From CAIPAT01 sp041665605 (GTDB lineage: Bacteria > Verrucomicrobiota > Lentisphaeria > Victivallales > Victivallaceae), in contig JBAYIO010000012.1 of assembly GCA_041665605.1 (NCBI GenBank), positions 9,715-73,714 on the forward strand: 64,000 bases of DNA, written 5' to 3'. The translations under genes were made by a program, and so were the position numbers. Positions within the stretch are counted from its first letter, which is position 1, and each line of letters begins with the position of its first letter. Below the pieces are notes generated by a model, which saw nothing but the letters and a program-made list of their open reading frames with translations, did not search any database and was not told the DNA's origin. This document shows positions 8,930 through 17,660 of the stretch, piece after piece.

Positions 8930-9213
8930 AGTTGAAAATTCCTGTATTGCCTGGTTTCGTTTCGGGTTGCTTTTCTTGCCGATATAATTCTGATGGTGTT
9001 TGCGTTTTCACGGTAACAATGACATACCAGCAATAAGCGCAATGAACAATCAAGCCTCAGCAGAATAAAACGGTCTTCTTCCTCTGAATGTTCCGGATCA
9101 AAAATCACCCTGCCGTGTTCATCCGCAAATGCTGTACTGGCTTCGTGAAACGTAATGCCATGTTTACGTTTATTACTCTGGTTTTTGTTCTCGTCTCATA
9201 TAAATTGTATCAA
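8926..9213 (-). pseudogene. brnT: BrnT-type ribonuclease toxin with in-frame TGA
   Basis: Read from a TTG at 9213, the frame gives KLIQFI, then TGA (9198-9196), then DENKNQSNKRKHGITFHEAS and onwards through the IFDPEHSEEEDRFILL and IRIISARKATRNE segments that define BrnT. In BrnT the residue before DENK is normally Trp in a (F)EWDENK motif, so the TGA occupies the Trp codon (TGG to TGA). The remaining frame is uninterrupted to 8926. Restart at the GTG at 9108 would give only a 60-residue fragment lacking the N-terminal strands and catalytic basic/histidine residues. The toxin is therefore probably inactive unless the stop is read through or is a sequencing error. TGA is a normal stop elsewhere in the window, for example at the end of paaK. 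Confidence 0.75.
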
Positions 9214-9243
9214 TTTTTTACCTGAAAATTGTTCTGTAATATA

Positions 9244-9271
9244 ATTATAATGTATTTACACATAATGTCAA
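9244..9271 (-). promoter_or_regulatory. near-consensus promoter of brnT-brnA
   Basis: On the minus strand: -35 TTGACA (9271-9266), 16-bp spacer, -10 TATAAT (9249-9244), 31 bp upstream of the TTG of brnT. A perfect short palindrome GCATAG-T-CTATGC lies just upstream at 9290-9302. BrnTA promoters are autorepressed by the BrnT-BrnA complex, so these motifs are candidate operator elements. Confidence 0.65.
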
Positions 9272-9353
9272 CCCTACTTACTCTAAAACGCATAGTCTAT
9301 GCATAAAAATATCGTTATAATATTTTTCATCAATTCTAATCTTCACCTTATTT

Positions 9354-10511
9354 TTATAGAATCACCGGTGAACTGTAGATACGGCCTTCGGCATCATACA
9401 GGTTAAAGTAGTAAGCGGTCGCGGCATACGGGATTGAGGCAGAGATTACGGATTGCCTGGAGTCCATGGTTGCGGCGACGGTATTCCAGGTCCGGTCCTG
9501 CCACATGCCGGAGGCGCGGGTGAAGTTGAACTCAGCTTTGACTATCTGACGCGAACTTTTAAATGAAGCCGAGGCTGTATTATTTTTGGTTTGGATCTCT
9601 CCGATAAACGGCGGCAGTTCCCCGCCGGCGATCACCGATTGGGCAAAGTCGAAGATTTCAGGAGGGTTTTCGCCGAGTCCGCCGTGACCATGCGGCATTC
9701 GGACTTGAATGGAAAGACGTTTTTCGCCTTTGGTCAGCCGGTACGATTTCTGCAGCGCTGACAGCGGAAACGCAAAATCATTAGTTCCGGTAACCCAGAG
9801 GAAGGGCATGGCGGCGGCTTTAAGGTAAATTGCCGGGTCCCACAGTTTCAGCCATTTATCAATGAGTTTTTGATCATCAGTCAGCCGGTTGTAGAGGCCG
9901 CAGCATCCGTCGTCAAGAAAACCGCAGCCGTACACCGGAACGGCGAAAGCAAAGCGGGGGTCGATTCCGGCGGCGACGCAAGTCAGAACACCGCCCCAGG
10001 AGATGCCAGTCAGTCCGATTTTGTCTGGATTGACCTCAGGCAATGAGCGCAAAAGGGAATGTCCGAGTACTACCGAGGCTGCCGCATGATACATCCATTG
10101 TTCATGTGCGGGTTGTTCCGCCTGGGCATAGTTGCCCCATCCCGCCGGTCCGGAGTGTGCATGGCGCGGCCAGAGGTTCTGACAGTGCGAGCTTTCACTC
10201 CATGCCGGAACGCCGCCGCAGGTATCCATGGCGATCGCGGCATAGCCTCTGGAGTTCCACAGTCTGATCCAGTCGCCGAAAGCGGTTCCGCCGCCGCCGT
10301 GAACCAGTACGATGCCGGGAACCTTTTTCTTTTTTGTCGCGCTGGCCGGCATCCCGTACCAGGCGAAAATACGGGTAGGTTTGCCATGATACGGCAGTCC
10401 GTCATAGAAGACAGGAGTCATGCCGGGATAATTGAACCCCGGCGCATCATAAGTTTCCGGCGTTTTAAAAAGTTTCTGGATATTCCACATTTTCATATAA
10501 AGCATCTCCAT
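9354..10511 (-). CDS. alpha/beta hydrolase, acetylxylan-esterase/dienelactone-hydrolase-like
   Basis: 385 residues, no signal peptide. An alpha/beta hydrolase fold with GIVLVHGGGGTAFGDW (oxyanion-hole region, about 65-80), nucleophile elbow GISWGG around residue 183, a likely catalytic Asp in TGTNDFAFPL near residue 240 and His in MPHGHGG near residue 272. Length and pattern resemble acyl esterases of the acetylxylan esterase (AXE1)/dienelactone hydrolase group common in carbohydrate-degrading bacteria. The C-terminal 90 residues form an extra beta-rich domain. A role in removing acyl groups from sugars is plausible but inferred. It is divergent from iorA and has no operon partner on its own strand. 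Confidence 0.7.
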   Translation of the reverse strand: MEMLYMKMWNIQKLFKTPETYDAPGFNYPGMTPVFYDGLPYHGKPTRIFAWYGMPASATKKKKVPGIVLVHGGGGTAFGDWIRLWNSRGYAAIAMDTCGGVPAWSESSHCQNLWPRHAHSGPAGWGNYAQAEQPAHEQWMYHAAASVVLGHSLLRSLPEVNPDKIGLTGISWGGVLTCVAAGIDPRFAFAVPVYGCGFLDDGCCGLYNRLTDDQKLIDKWLKLWDPAIYLKAAAMPFLWVTGTNDFAFPLSALQKSYRLTKGEKRLSIQVRMPHGHGGLGENPPEIFDFAQSVIAGGELPPFIGEIQTKNNTASASFKSSRQIVKAEFNFTRASGMWQDRTWNTVAATMDSRQSVISASIPYAATAYYFNLYDAEGRIYSSPVIL

Positions 10512-10660
10512 TTTTAGCGCTTCTAATTTACCCCCTGAACATCATGAATCAACAGAAGCTTTAAAACTTATGTTTCAACACTTTGATTTCATCGAATTTG
10601 TATTAAATTGTATAGCTTGATTTATATTGATAATTAACCTCACAGGAAAATAAGGCCGTA

Positions 10661-12274
10661 ATGAGTAAAGATAAACTGTTGATGTCAGGCGACGAAGCAG
10701 TTGCCCGCGGAGCCTGGGAAGCCGGAGTAAAAGCCGGTACCGGCTATCCGGGAACTCCTTCAACCGAAATACTGGAAAGCCTCCATAAATATGCCGGGGT
10801 GGAATGCGAATGGAGCGTGAATGAAAAAGTGGCCCTTGAAGTCGGACTTGGCGCAAGCTACGCCGGAGCCAGGGCGCTGGTCACCATGAAACATGTCGGG
10901 GTGAATGTCGCGGCGGACCCGCTGTTCACCGCCGTCTATACCGGAGTGAACGGCGGACTGGTCATAGTCACCGCCGATGATCCGGAAATGCATTCCTCGC
11001 AAAATGAGCAGGACAACCGCAATTACGCAAGGTCGGCGAAACTGCCGATGCTGGAACCGGCTGATTCGCAGGAAGTAAAGGAATATACCATAAAGGCTTT
11101 TGAAATCAGCGAAGAGTTCGATACACCGGTATTTTTGCGTCTGGTAACCCGGATCGCGCATTCCATGACAGTGGTCGAACCGGGCGAACGCCATGAAAAA
11201 GCAGTTTCCGGATTCACCCGTAATCTGCGGAAATATGTAATGGTTCCGGGGTTTGCCAGGGAACGGCATAACGTGGTTGAAAAACGGCTGATTGAAATTG
11301 AGAAAAACGCCGGCAGGATTGGCATGCACCAGATCGACAATCTGCCTGAAGGTCATGCCGGGACAGGTATTGTCACCGCCGGTATCTGTTACACCTATGT
11401 AAAGGAAGTATTTCCGGAGATGCCGGTTTTCAAGCTGGGGATGGTTTATCCGCTGCCGGCAAAGGAACTGCTTGAGTTTTGTGCAAAATTCGATGAAGTG
11501 ATTGTGATTGAAGAGCTTGACCCGTTTATCGAAGACTATTTGAAAGCCAGAGGAATTAAGACGCGCGGCAAAGACATATTGCCGGTTACCGGTGAATATA
11601 CTCCGTCCATGCTCCGCAAGGCGTTTGGCGGAGCGAAGCAAAGCGCCGCTGCGGCATTGCCTTTCGCGCTGCCGTCCCGTCCGCCGAGCCTTTGCACCGG
11701 CTGTCCTCACCGGACCATTTATGAAATTCTCAGCAGGATTGGAGCGACTGTCTCCGGCGACATCGGCTGTTATGCGCTTGGCGCACTGCCGCCTTTCCAC
11801 GCTATGGACACTTGCGTGGACATGGGGGCAAGCATTACCGTGGCGCAGGGCATGGAAATTGCCATGGGCAGGGAGAAAACAGCAAAAACGGTGGCGGTAA
11901 TCGGCGATTCCACTTTTGCCCATTCCGGCATAACCGGGCTGATAAACGCTTCGTATAACAAACGGAATACCTTGAATATCGTGCTGGACAACGGCACGAC
12001 CGCGATGACCGGCATGCAGCCGAATCCGCTTACAGGCAATACCATCAGCGGATTGCCGACCTGGACGCTTGATTATCGCAAGCTGGCCGAGGCGGTCGGG
12101 CTGAAGGACGAGAACATCAAAATTGTCAACGCATATAAAAAAGCGGAAGTGGAGGAAGCGTTGAACGAGTTAATTGAACGCAACGAACTTTCGCTGCTGG
12201 TGATTAAGGGCCCGTGCATGATTAATCAGCGTAAAAAGAAACAAGCGGCAACGGTTGACGGAGACAAAATATAA
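10661..12274 (+). CDS. iorA: indolepyruvate:ferredoxin oxidoreductase, alpha subunit (lacking the C-terminal ferredoxin domain)
   Basis: 537 residues. The N-terminal pyrimidine-binding domain starts MSGDEAVARGAWEAGVKAGTG and contains the YPGTPSTEI motif. The C-terminal thiamine-diphosphate domain has SLCTGCPHRT (about 346), GDIGCYALG and the GDSTFAHSG...N stretch around 420. With IorB it oxidises aryl pyruvates to aryl-acetyl-CoA with reduction of ferredoxin. IorA proteins normally end in a two [4Fe-4S] ferredoxin domain and are about 600 residues long; here the protein stops after VIKGPCMINQRKKKQ with no cysteine clusters, and iorB begins on the overlapping TAATG, so no frameshift hides the domain. 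AAGG precedes the ATG. Confidence 0.9.
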   Translation: MSKDKLLMSGDEAVARGAWEAGVKAGTGYPGTPSTEILESLHKYAGVECEWSVNEKVALEVGLGASYAGARALVTMKHVGVNVAADPLFTAVYTGVNGGLVIVTADDPEMHSSQNEQDNRNYARSAKLPMLEPADSQEVKEYTIKAFEISEEFDTPVFLRLVTRIAHSMTVVEPGERHEKAVSGFTRNLRKYVMVPGFARERHNVVEKRLIEIEKNAGRIGMHQIDNLPEGHAGTGIVTAGICYTYVKEVFPEMPVFKLGMVYPLPAKELLEFCAKFDEVIVIEELDPFIEDYLKARGIKTRGKDILPVTGEYTPSMLRKAFGGAKQSAAAALPFALPSRPPSLCTGCPHRTIYEILSRIGATVSGDIGCYALGALPPFHAMDTCVDMGASITVAQGMEIAMGREKTAKTVAVIGDSTFAHSGITGLINASYNKRNTLNIVLDNGTTAMTGMQPNPLTGNTISGLPTWTLDYRKLAEAVGLKDENIKIVNAYKKAEVEEALNELIERNELSLLVIKGPCMINQRKKKQAATVDGDKI

Positions 12275-12849
12275 TGCAGGATAAAATAACGAATATATTA
12301 ATGATCGGCGTCGGCGGGCAGGGGACGGTACTCTCAAGCAATATTCTGTCGCTTGCGGCAATGTTTGACGGACATGATGTCAAGAAAAACGAAATTCACG
12401 GGATGAGCCAGCGCGGCGGTTCCGTATTCAGCCATATCCGCTTCGGCAAAAAAGTTTATTCCCCGGTCATTCCGGAAGGTGAAGCCGATGTGCTTTTTTC
12501 GCTCGAAGAAATCGAAACATTGCGCTGGCTGCAATTTCTGAAACCGGCAGGTTCAATTATCTGTCTTGATGAGAAAATCCTGCCGTCAAACCAGACTGCG
12601 TATCCTGAAGGCACACTGGAGTTTCTGAAGAAAAACTACAAAAACCTTTACATTATGGATCCTCAAATATTGAAAAAGGAACTTAATAATGTCAAAGTGC
12701 TGAATGTGGCATTATTGGGCGCCCTGTCAAAAATGATTGATATCAGTGACAATTCCTGGATCAAAGCCATCCGCGAACTTGTTCCCGCAGGTACTGAAGA
12801 ATTGAACATAAAAGCTTTTGAAGCAGGAAAGCAATTATTGTCATATTAA
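12274..12849 (+). CDS. iorB: indolepyruvate:ferredoxin oxidoreductase, beta subunit
   Basis: 191 residues, the pyruvate:ferredoxin oxidoreductase gamma-type domain. Visible signatures are ILMIGVGGQGTVLSSNIL at the N terminus, EIHGMSQRGGSVFSHIRFG around residue 45 and the GEADVLFSLEEIETLR segment. It pairs with IorA, whose stop codon overlaps this ATG by one base, so translation is coupled. The next gene, a phenylacetate-CoA ligase, starts 12 bp downstream behind an AAGGAG site. Together they form a unit for oxidative decarboxylation of aromatic 2-oxo acids from Trp, Phe or Tyr. Confidence 0.92.
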   Translation: MQDKITNILMIGVGGQGTVLSSNILSLAAMFDGHDVKKNEIHGMSQRGGSVFSHIRFGKKVYSPVIPEGEADVLFSLEEIETLRWLQFLKPAGSIICLDEKILPSNQTAYPEGTLEFLKKNYKNLYIMDPQILKKELNNVKVLNVALLGALSKMIDISDNSWIKAIRELVPAGTEELNIKAFEAGKQLLSY

Positions 12850-12861
12850 GGAGCAGATATT

Positions 12862-14169
12862 ATGTGGAATCCGGAAAAAGAGCAGATGCCAGTCCCGCAG
12901 CTCCGCAAAGAGCAGAGCGCAAACCTTAAAGCGTTGATCCGGCGCGTATATGACCGGGTTCCGTTTTACCGCGAGAAAATGAATCTGCATGGCATCACGC
13001 CAGACGATATTACCAGCATTGAAGATATTTCCAGACTGCCGTTTACCAGCAAGCATGAAATGCGCAACGTTTATCCGTACGGGCTGCTGGCGGTGGACCG
13101 GAAGGAAATCGTCGAAGTGCATACCTCTTCCGGCACCACCGGCAAACCGGTAGTCGACGCCTATACCCGCAACGACATTGAACTCTGGGGCGAAGTCATG
13201 GCCAGGACTTTAGGCATGGGCAATATTGACAGCTCTGATACCGTTCAGAATGCTTTCGGCTACGGCATGTTCACCGGAGGCATGGGAGTACATTACGGAG
13301 CACACCGTATCGGCGCCACAGTTCTGCCGGCATCCAGCGGCAATTCAAAAAAACAATTGCAATTGATGCAGGACTTCGGAACAACCGTTCTCACCTGCAC
13401 GCCGTCATACTGTCTGTATCTGGCCGAGTTTGCCAAAGATCAAGGCATTGACATCAGCAAACTGGGTTTGAAAGCCGGTTTTTTCGGCGCTGAGCCGTGG
13501 AGCGACAAAATGCGCCGGGACATCCAGAATAAATTCGGCATAAAGGCATTTGACATTTACGGGCTGACTGAAATCATCGGTCCCGGCGTTGCCGCGGAAT
13601 GCTGCGAGGCAGACGGGCTGCACTTCTTCGAGGATCATTTCTTCCCGGAGATTATTGATCCGGAAACCGGAGAGTCTTTGCCGGATGGCGAAAAAGGCGA
13701 ACTTGTTATCACTACGCTCACCAAAGAGGGCACGCCAGTCATTCGCTACCGGACGCGAGACATCACTTACCTCATGCGGGAAAAATGCCGTTGCGGCAGA
13801 ACGATGCGCCGCATACACCGGCTGTTCGGCAGGAATGATGATATGATGATCATCCGCGGGGTTAACGTTTTTCCGTCTCAAATCGAAGAACTGCTGCTTT
13901 GCATTGAAGGCATTGAGCCGCATTATCAGATCGTGGTTGACCGCAAAGGGATGCTGGATACCATGGAAGTGCACGTCGAAGTCAATGAAACTATTTTCTC
14001 GGATGAAATCCGCAAACTGGAACATCTGGAAAAGACCATCACTTCCGAAATACGCAACACATTGGGGATTCAGGCGCTGGTGAAGCTGGTTGAGCCCAGA
14101 AGCATCGCCAGGTCGGAAGGCAAGGCCAAACGAGTTATAGACAACCGCAATCTTATCATAGAGGCTTGA
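12862..14169 (+). CDS. paaK: phenylacetate-CoA ligase
   Basis: 435 residues, adenylate-forming AMP-binding family. Shows the PaaK layout: LPFTSKHEMRNVYPYGLLAV, the phosphate-binding loop SSGTTGKPVV at about residue 90, DIYGLTEIIGPGVAAEC near 232, RYRTRDITYL near 295, and the C-terminal RNDDMMIIRGVNVFPSQIEE. It activates aryl acetates to CoA thioesters or, run in reverse next to an IorAB oxidoreductase, may recover ATP from aryl-acetyl-CoA during amino acid fermentation (inference; known for archaea with other synthetases). It lies between iorB and an ACT-domain gene, a grouping seen in many anaerobes. Confidence 0.9.
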   Translation: MWNPEKEQMPVPQLRKEQSANLKALIRRVYDRVPFYREKMNLHGITPDDITSIEDISRLPFTSKHEMRNVYPYGLLAVDRKEIVEVHTSSGTTGKPVVDAYTRNDIELWGEVMARTLGMGNIDSSDTVQNAFGYGMFTGGMGVHYGAHRIGATVLPASSGNSKKQLQLMQDFGTTVLTCTPSYCLYLAEFAKDQGIDISKLGLKAGFFGAEPWSDKMRRDIQNKFGIKAFDIYGLTEIIGPGVAAECCEADGLHFFEDHFFPEIIDPETGESLPDGEKGELVITTLTKEGTPVIRYRTRDITYLMREKCRCGRTMRRIHRLFGRNDDMMIIRGVNVFPSQIEELLLCIEGIEPHYQIVVDRKGMLDTMEVHVEVNETIFSDEIRKLEHLEKTITSEIRNTLGIQALVKLVEPRSIARSEGKAKRVIDNRNLIIEA

Positions 14170-14171
14170 AA

Positions 14172-14603
14172 ATGATTATCAAACAGCTTTCAATTTTTCT
14201 CGAAAACAGAACCGGCAGAATCCGGGAAATCGCAGCACTGCTTGCCCAGTCCAATGTAAATATCCGTGCGTTGACCCTGGCCGACTCCTCAGACTTCGGC
14301 ATAATGCGACTCATCGTCGATAAGCTTGATACGGCGCTGAAATGCCTGAAAGAGAATAATATTTCCACGGCATTGACCTCCGTGGTCGCCGTGGAAGTTC
14401 CGGATAAACCGGGCGGCCTCGCTGAAGTAATGAACATTATCAGCGATTCCGGCTTCGATATTGTCTACATGTATTCTCTGCCCGAGAAGAAGCATGACAA
14501 CGCAATAATGATCATGCGTTTAAACAATACCGAAGAAGCCGCCGGCATCCTGAAGGAGCAGGGGCTCAGCATTCTCAAGCAGGAACAGGTTCTCAGTTTA
14601 TAG
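14172..14603 (+). CDS. tandem ACT-domain protein
   Basis: 143 residues from the ATG at 14172, preceded by GAGG. Two ACT domains in a row: residues about 1-65 (KQLSIFLENRTGRIREIAALLAQ...NIRALT) and 70-140 (AVEVPDKPGGLAEVMNIISD...DIVYMYS). ACT pairs bind amino acids and regulate enzymes; in iorAB-paaK operons such a protein presumably senses an aromatic amino acid, but the ligand and target are not known. The start overlaps the end region of paaK (stop 14167-14169), so translation may be coupled. The stop overlaps the end of the convergent calcium ATPase gene by 6 bp. Confidence 0.85.
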   Translation: MIIKQLSIFLENRTGRIREIAALLAQSNVNIRALTLADSSDFGIMRLIVDKLDTALKCLKENNISTALTSVVAVEVPDKPGGLAEVMNIISDSGFDIVYMYSLPEKKHDNAIMIMRLNNTEEAAGILKEQGLSILKQEQVLSL

Positions 14604-17561
14604 TCCGGCTGTTTCCCGTGTTGTTCCGGCTGTTTTGCGCCGCTTAAAGAAACGGAAAATTTCTCCCCCCCAGAGGACGATGGAAGTGGCAAGCGTAATC
14701 AATATCCAGTCGGAAAGCTTAAGCGGGACTGCCCGGAATACTTTGCCGCCGAATTGAACGACCAGCACCTGTCCGACAAATATTATCGCGGCGATCAGCA
14801 GGAATGTTTTATTATTTGTCAGGCCGCTGAACGCTGAACGGGCTGAACCGAGACAGCGGACATTGAACAGGTTCCAGAATTGCATTATCACAAAGACGCT
14901 GAAGAAGATCGACAGTTCGCGCGGACTGAGCAGGTCTTCTCCGGCGGCGGTATTATGTCTCATAACGATCAGCATGCCGATAAAGACAGCCAGAAACGCC
15001 GCGGCTGTTTTCAGGATCAACCCGGTCATGACTGGAGTCACAATGAAGTCGCCGCTTTTTCTAGGCTGTCGTTCCATCACTTCCGGATGCGGCGGTTCGG
15101 TGGACAGCGCCAGCGCGGCGAAAGTGTCCATAATCAGATTAACCCACAGCATCTGAATCACCGTCAGCGGCAGTTCAACCCCGATAAACGGTCCGAGCAT
15201 GGCGATAACCAGCGCCGCCACATTGATGGTCAGTTGGAACAGGATGAAGCGCTGAATATTCTGGTATAGCGAACGGCCCCACATGACAGCGTTGACAATG
15301 CTGCTGAAAGAATCATCCAGCAGAATAATCGCGCTGGCTTCCTTGGCCACGGCAGTCCCGGTTTTTCCCATGGCGATGCCGACGTCGGCATAGTTGAGGG
15401 CAGGGGCGTCATTGGTGCCGTCACCGGTAACGGCAACTATCTGGCCGGAGGCTTTCAGTGATTTAACCAGCTTCAGTTTATCCGCTGGCCGGGCACGGGC
15501 CATGATCAGGAGACGAGACGAGACGGCAATTGCCTCCTTTTCCGGCATCGCCATGAATTCCCTGCCGGTGATGATTCTGCCTTCGGCGTCCTGATCATCC
15601 CACAAGCCGATCTGCCGGCCGATCTCTTTGGCTGTTTCCGGATTATCGCCGGTGACCATTTTGACCCATATTCCGGCTTTGCGGCAGGCGATAATTGCCG
15701 GTGGTACCTCAGGACGAACAGGATCGGCGATTACGACAAACCCCATCCAGGTCATGTCAACAGCAATATTCTCAAGGTTATCGTGTTCCTTAACTGCCTC
15801 CAGGCAGGCAATACCCAGCGTCCGCATGCCTTTAGCCTGATATTCCTTTAGTCTCAACAGTAATTGTTCGCGGCCGCCGGCAGTCAAATCTTTATTGCCG
15901 TCATGCTCTTTGATTGAAGTGCAGCGCTCCAGAATGATTTCCGGCGCACCTTTGACATACAGCACGGTTTCGCCGGTTACCGCTGAAATTCCTTTGGTGC
16001 CCATGAATTTCTTTTCAGTGGAAAATGTCCACTGACAGGAAATTTTGAATCCCTCGCGGATAAGCTCATAGTCCTGCTTGCAGGCATTCAGCCACAACAG
16101 CAGCGCGCCTTCAGTGGGATTGCCGATCGGCTCCGGTTCGCCGGGCTTGACTGAAGACAGATTGGCGGTGGAATTCGCCGCAATCGCCTCGGCAATCATT
16201 CTGCCGACTGGTTCATTCCGCGCCTCTTCCATCGTTCTGCCGTTAAGTGCTGGAAAATCAGCTTTCTGAACTCGCATCCGGTTCATGGTCAAAGTGCCGG
16301 TCTTGTCGGTGCAGATAACCGTTGCAGCGCCGATAGTTTCGCAGGCATGCATTTTGCGGACGAGGTTGTTGGCGGCAGTCATGCGGCGCATGCTGTAGGC
16401 CAGACTGAGCGTAACACTCATTGCCAGTCCTTCCGGCACCGCGACCACAATCAGGGTTACGGCAACCATAAAGAAGCTGATGAATTTCGGCACCGCGGAC
16501 GGCGACAGCCAGTTATTGATATCCGCCGGCAGTTGTCCGGTAAAAAAAAGCACCGTCAATCCGCCGGAAGTCAGCAGCAGGCTGATTACGAGCACCGCAA
16601 GCCAGGTGTTGATGCCTTCTTTACGCAGCCATCCCGGCTGTTCAGCCCTGCCTTTCAGCAATTCAATTCCGTTATACACAACTGGCAGCCAGACCTTGAT
16701 CATGGCGACAAGCATGCCTGTAAGGAGCAGGCCGGCCACAGCCCATTGCCCGGCAGTCTGGGTAATGTCCCCTTTGAAAACGCTTCTGACAATCAGAGCG
16801 GAGAATGTAATCGCCGAAACCCCGAAGCCGAGCACGCTGATGACCTTGCCGAGCTTTTCAAGCTGCCGGTTCAACGGGGTCTCATCCTTGACCTGCTCGG
16901 AAGCTGCCTGCGCGGCGCAGCCGATCTCGGTTTTAACGCCGACTGCGGTTATCCTGATATATGCATGCCCGTCCACCGCCAGAGTGCCGCGAAGAACGTT
17001 GTTTGACGGGTAAACAGACTCTTCAATTCCGGCTGATTCCGGACTGCCTGATGCAGCTTTTACTACCGGTTCGGATTCACCGGTGAGTCTGGACTGGTCG
17101 ACCTGCATATTTACCGCTTCCAGTATTTCACCGTCAGCAGGAAATTCTTCTCCAAGCTCAATAAATATCACGTCATCCACCACCAGTTCTTTGCGCGGAA
17201 CCGTGGAAAACTGCCGTTCGCGAATGGTCTTAATCGGAATGTCGTCGTTGACTTGATTTAAAATATCGAACTCTTTTTCAGCACGGAATTCATTCAAGAA
17301 CGCCAGCAGAGTCGCCAGCAGCACGGCGGCAACAATACCGGAACCTTCAATGAATTCGCCGGTGCAGATTGCAATCAGCGCGGCAATAATCAATATCCTG
17401 ATAACAGGATCATGAAATTTAGATAGAAACTGTTTCCACCATGGTTCCCGCACCGGCGGCGGCATAATGTTCGCGCCATATTTTTTGCGGTTCTGAATTA
17501 TTTCATCGGATGATAATCCGCTGAATCTTATATTTCGTACTGGATCAGCGATATCCTGCAT
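14598..17561 (-). CDS. P-type calcium-transporting ATPase (PMCA-like)
   Basis: 987 residues, integral to the cytoplasmic membrane with about ten helices. Order: N-terminal cation-ATPase segment, M1-M2 (about 45-95), actuator domain with the TGESEPV loop (about 165), M4 with the Ca2+-coordinating VAVPEGLA motif (about 400), phosphorylation motif DKTGTLTMN (Asp near 430), nucleotide-binding KGAPE, GDNPETA, and the hinge TGDGTNDAPAL (about 725), then M5-M10 with the M6 motif WVNLIMDT. The Asn and Asp of M6 and Glu of M4 match PMCA/LMCA-type calcium pumps. It exports Ca2+ from the cytoplasm using ATP. It stands alone; the gene upstream on the same strand is the hybrid kinase's neighbour in divergent function, not an obvious partner. 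Confidence 0.9.
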   Translation of the reverse strand: MQDIADPVRNIRFSGLSSDEIIQNRKKYGANIMPPPVREPWWKQFLSKFHDPVIRILIIAALIAICTGEFIEGSGIVAAVLLATLLAFLNEFRAEKEFDILNQVNDDIPIKTIRERQFSTVPRKELVVDDVIFIELGEEFPADGEILEAVNMQVDQSRLTGESEPVVKAASGSPESAGIEESVYPSNNVLRGTLAVDGHAYIRITAVGVKTEIGCAAQAASEQVKDETPLNRQLEKLGKVISVLGFGVSAITFSALIVRSVFKGDITQTAGQWAVAGLLLTGMLVAMIKVWLPVVYNGIELLKGRAEQPGWLRKEGINTWLAVLVISLLLTSGGLTVLFFTGQLPADINNWLSPSAVPKFISFFMVAVTLIVVAVPEGLAMSVTLSLAYSMRRMTAANNLVRKMHACETIGAATVICTDKTGTLTMNRMRVQKADFPALNGRTMEEARNEPVGRMIAEAIAANSTANLSSVKPGEPEPIGNPTEGALLLWLNACKQDYELIREGFKISCQWTFSTEKKFMGTKGISAVTGETVLYVKGAPEIILERCTSIKEHDGNKDLTAGGREQLLLRLKEYQAKGMRTLGIACLEAVKEHDNLENIAVDMTWMGFVVIADPVRPEVPPAIIACRKAGIWVKMVTGDNPETAKEIGRQIGLWDDQDAEGRIITGREFMAMPEKEAIAVSSRLLIMARARPADKLKLVKSLKASGQIVAVTGDGTNDAPALNYADVGIAMGKTGTAVAKEASAIILLDDSFSSIVNAVMWGRSLYQNIQRFILFQLTINVAALVIAMLGPFIGVELPLTVIQMLWVNLIMDTFAALALSTEPPHPEVMERQPRKSGDFIVTPVMTGLILKTAAAFLAVFIGMLIVMRHNTAAGEDLLSPRELSIFFSVFVIMQFWNLFNVRCLGSARSAFSGLTNNKTFLLIAAIIFVGQVLVVQFGGKVFRAVPLKLSDWILITLATSIVLWGGEIFRFFKRRKTAGTTRETAGL

Positions 17562-17660
17562 TACCCGGTATCCTTTTAAATTAATGATAGCGAACTTTTA
17601 AAATACATTTTAAACATTATGCATTCCGGTTAAAGAAAAATGCTGTTACCTGACTTTTCT

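Noticed and set aside
9196..9198. TGA decoded as tryptophan (alternative code or selenocysteine) in brnT
   Set aside because: TGA is a normal stop elsewhere in the window, for example at the end of paaK (14167-14169) and of the second SpoIIE gene (39840-39842), and no other gene shows internal TGA. A point mutation or sequencing error is simpler.
9304..9326. AT-only hairpin as terminator of the esterase gene
   Set aside because: AAAAATAT/ATATTTTT pairing has no GC in the stem, so stable termination is doubtful.
10059..10517. Long open frame on the plus strand opposite the esterase gene
   Set aside because: Antisense shadow of a GC-rich coding region; no ribosome site, and the minus-strand frame has clear hydrolase motifs.
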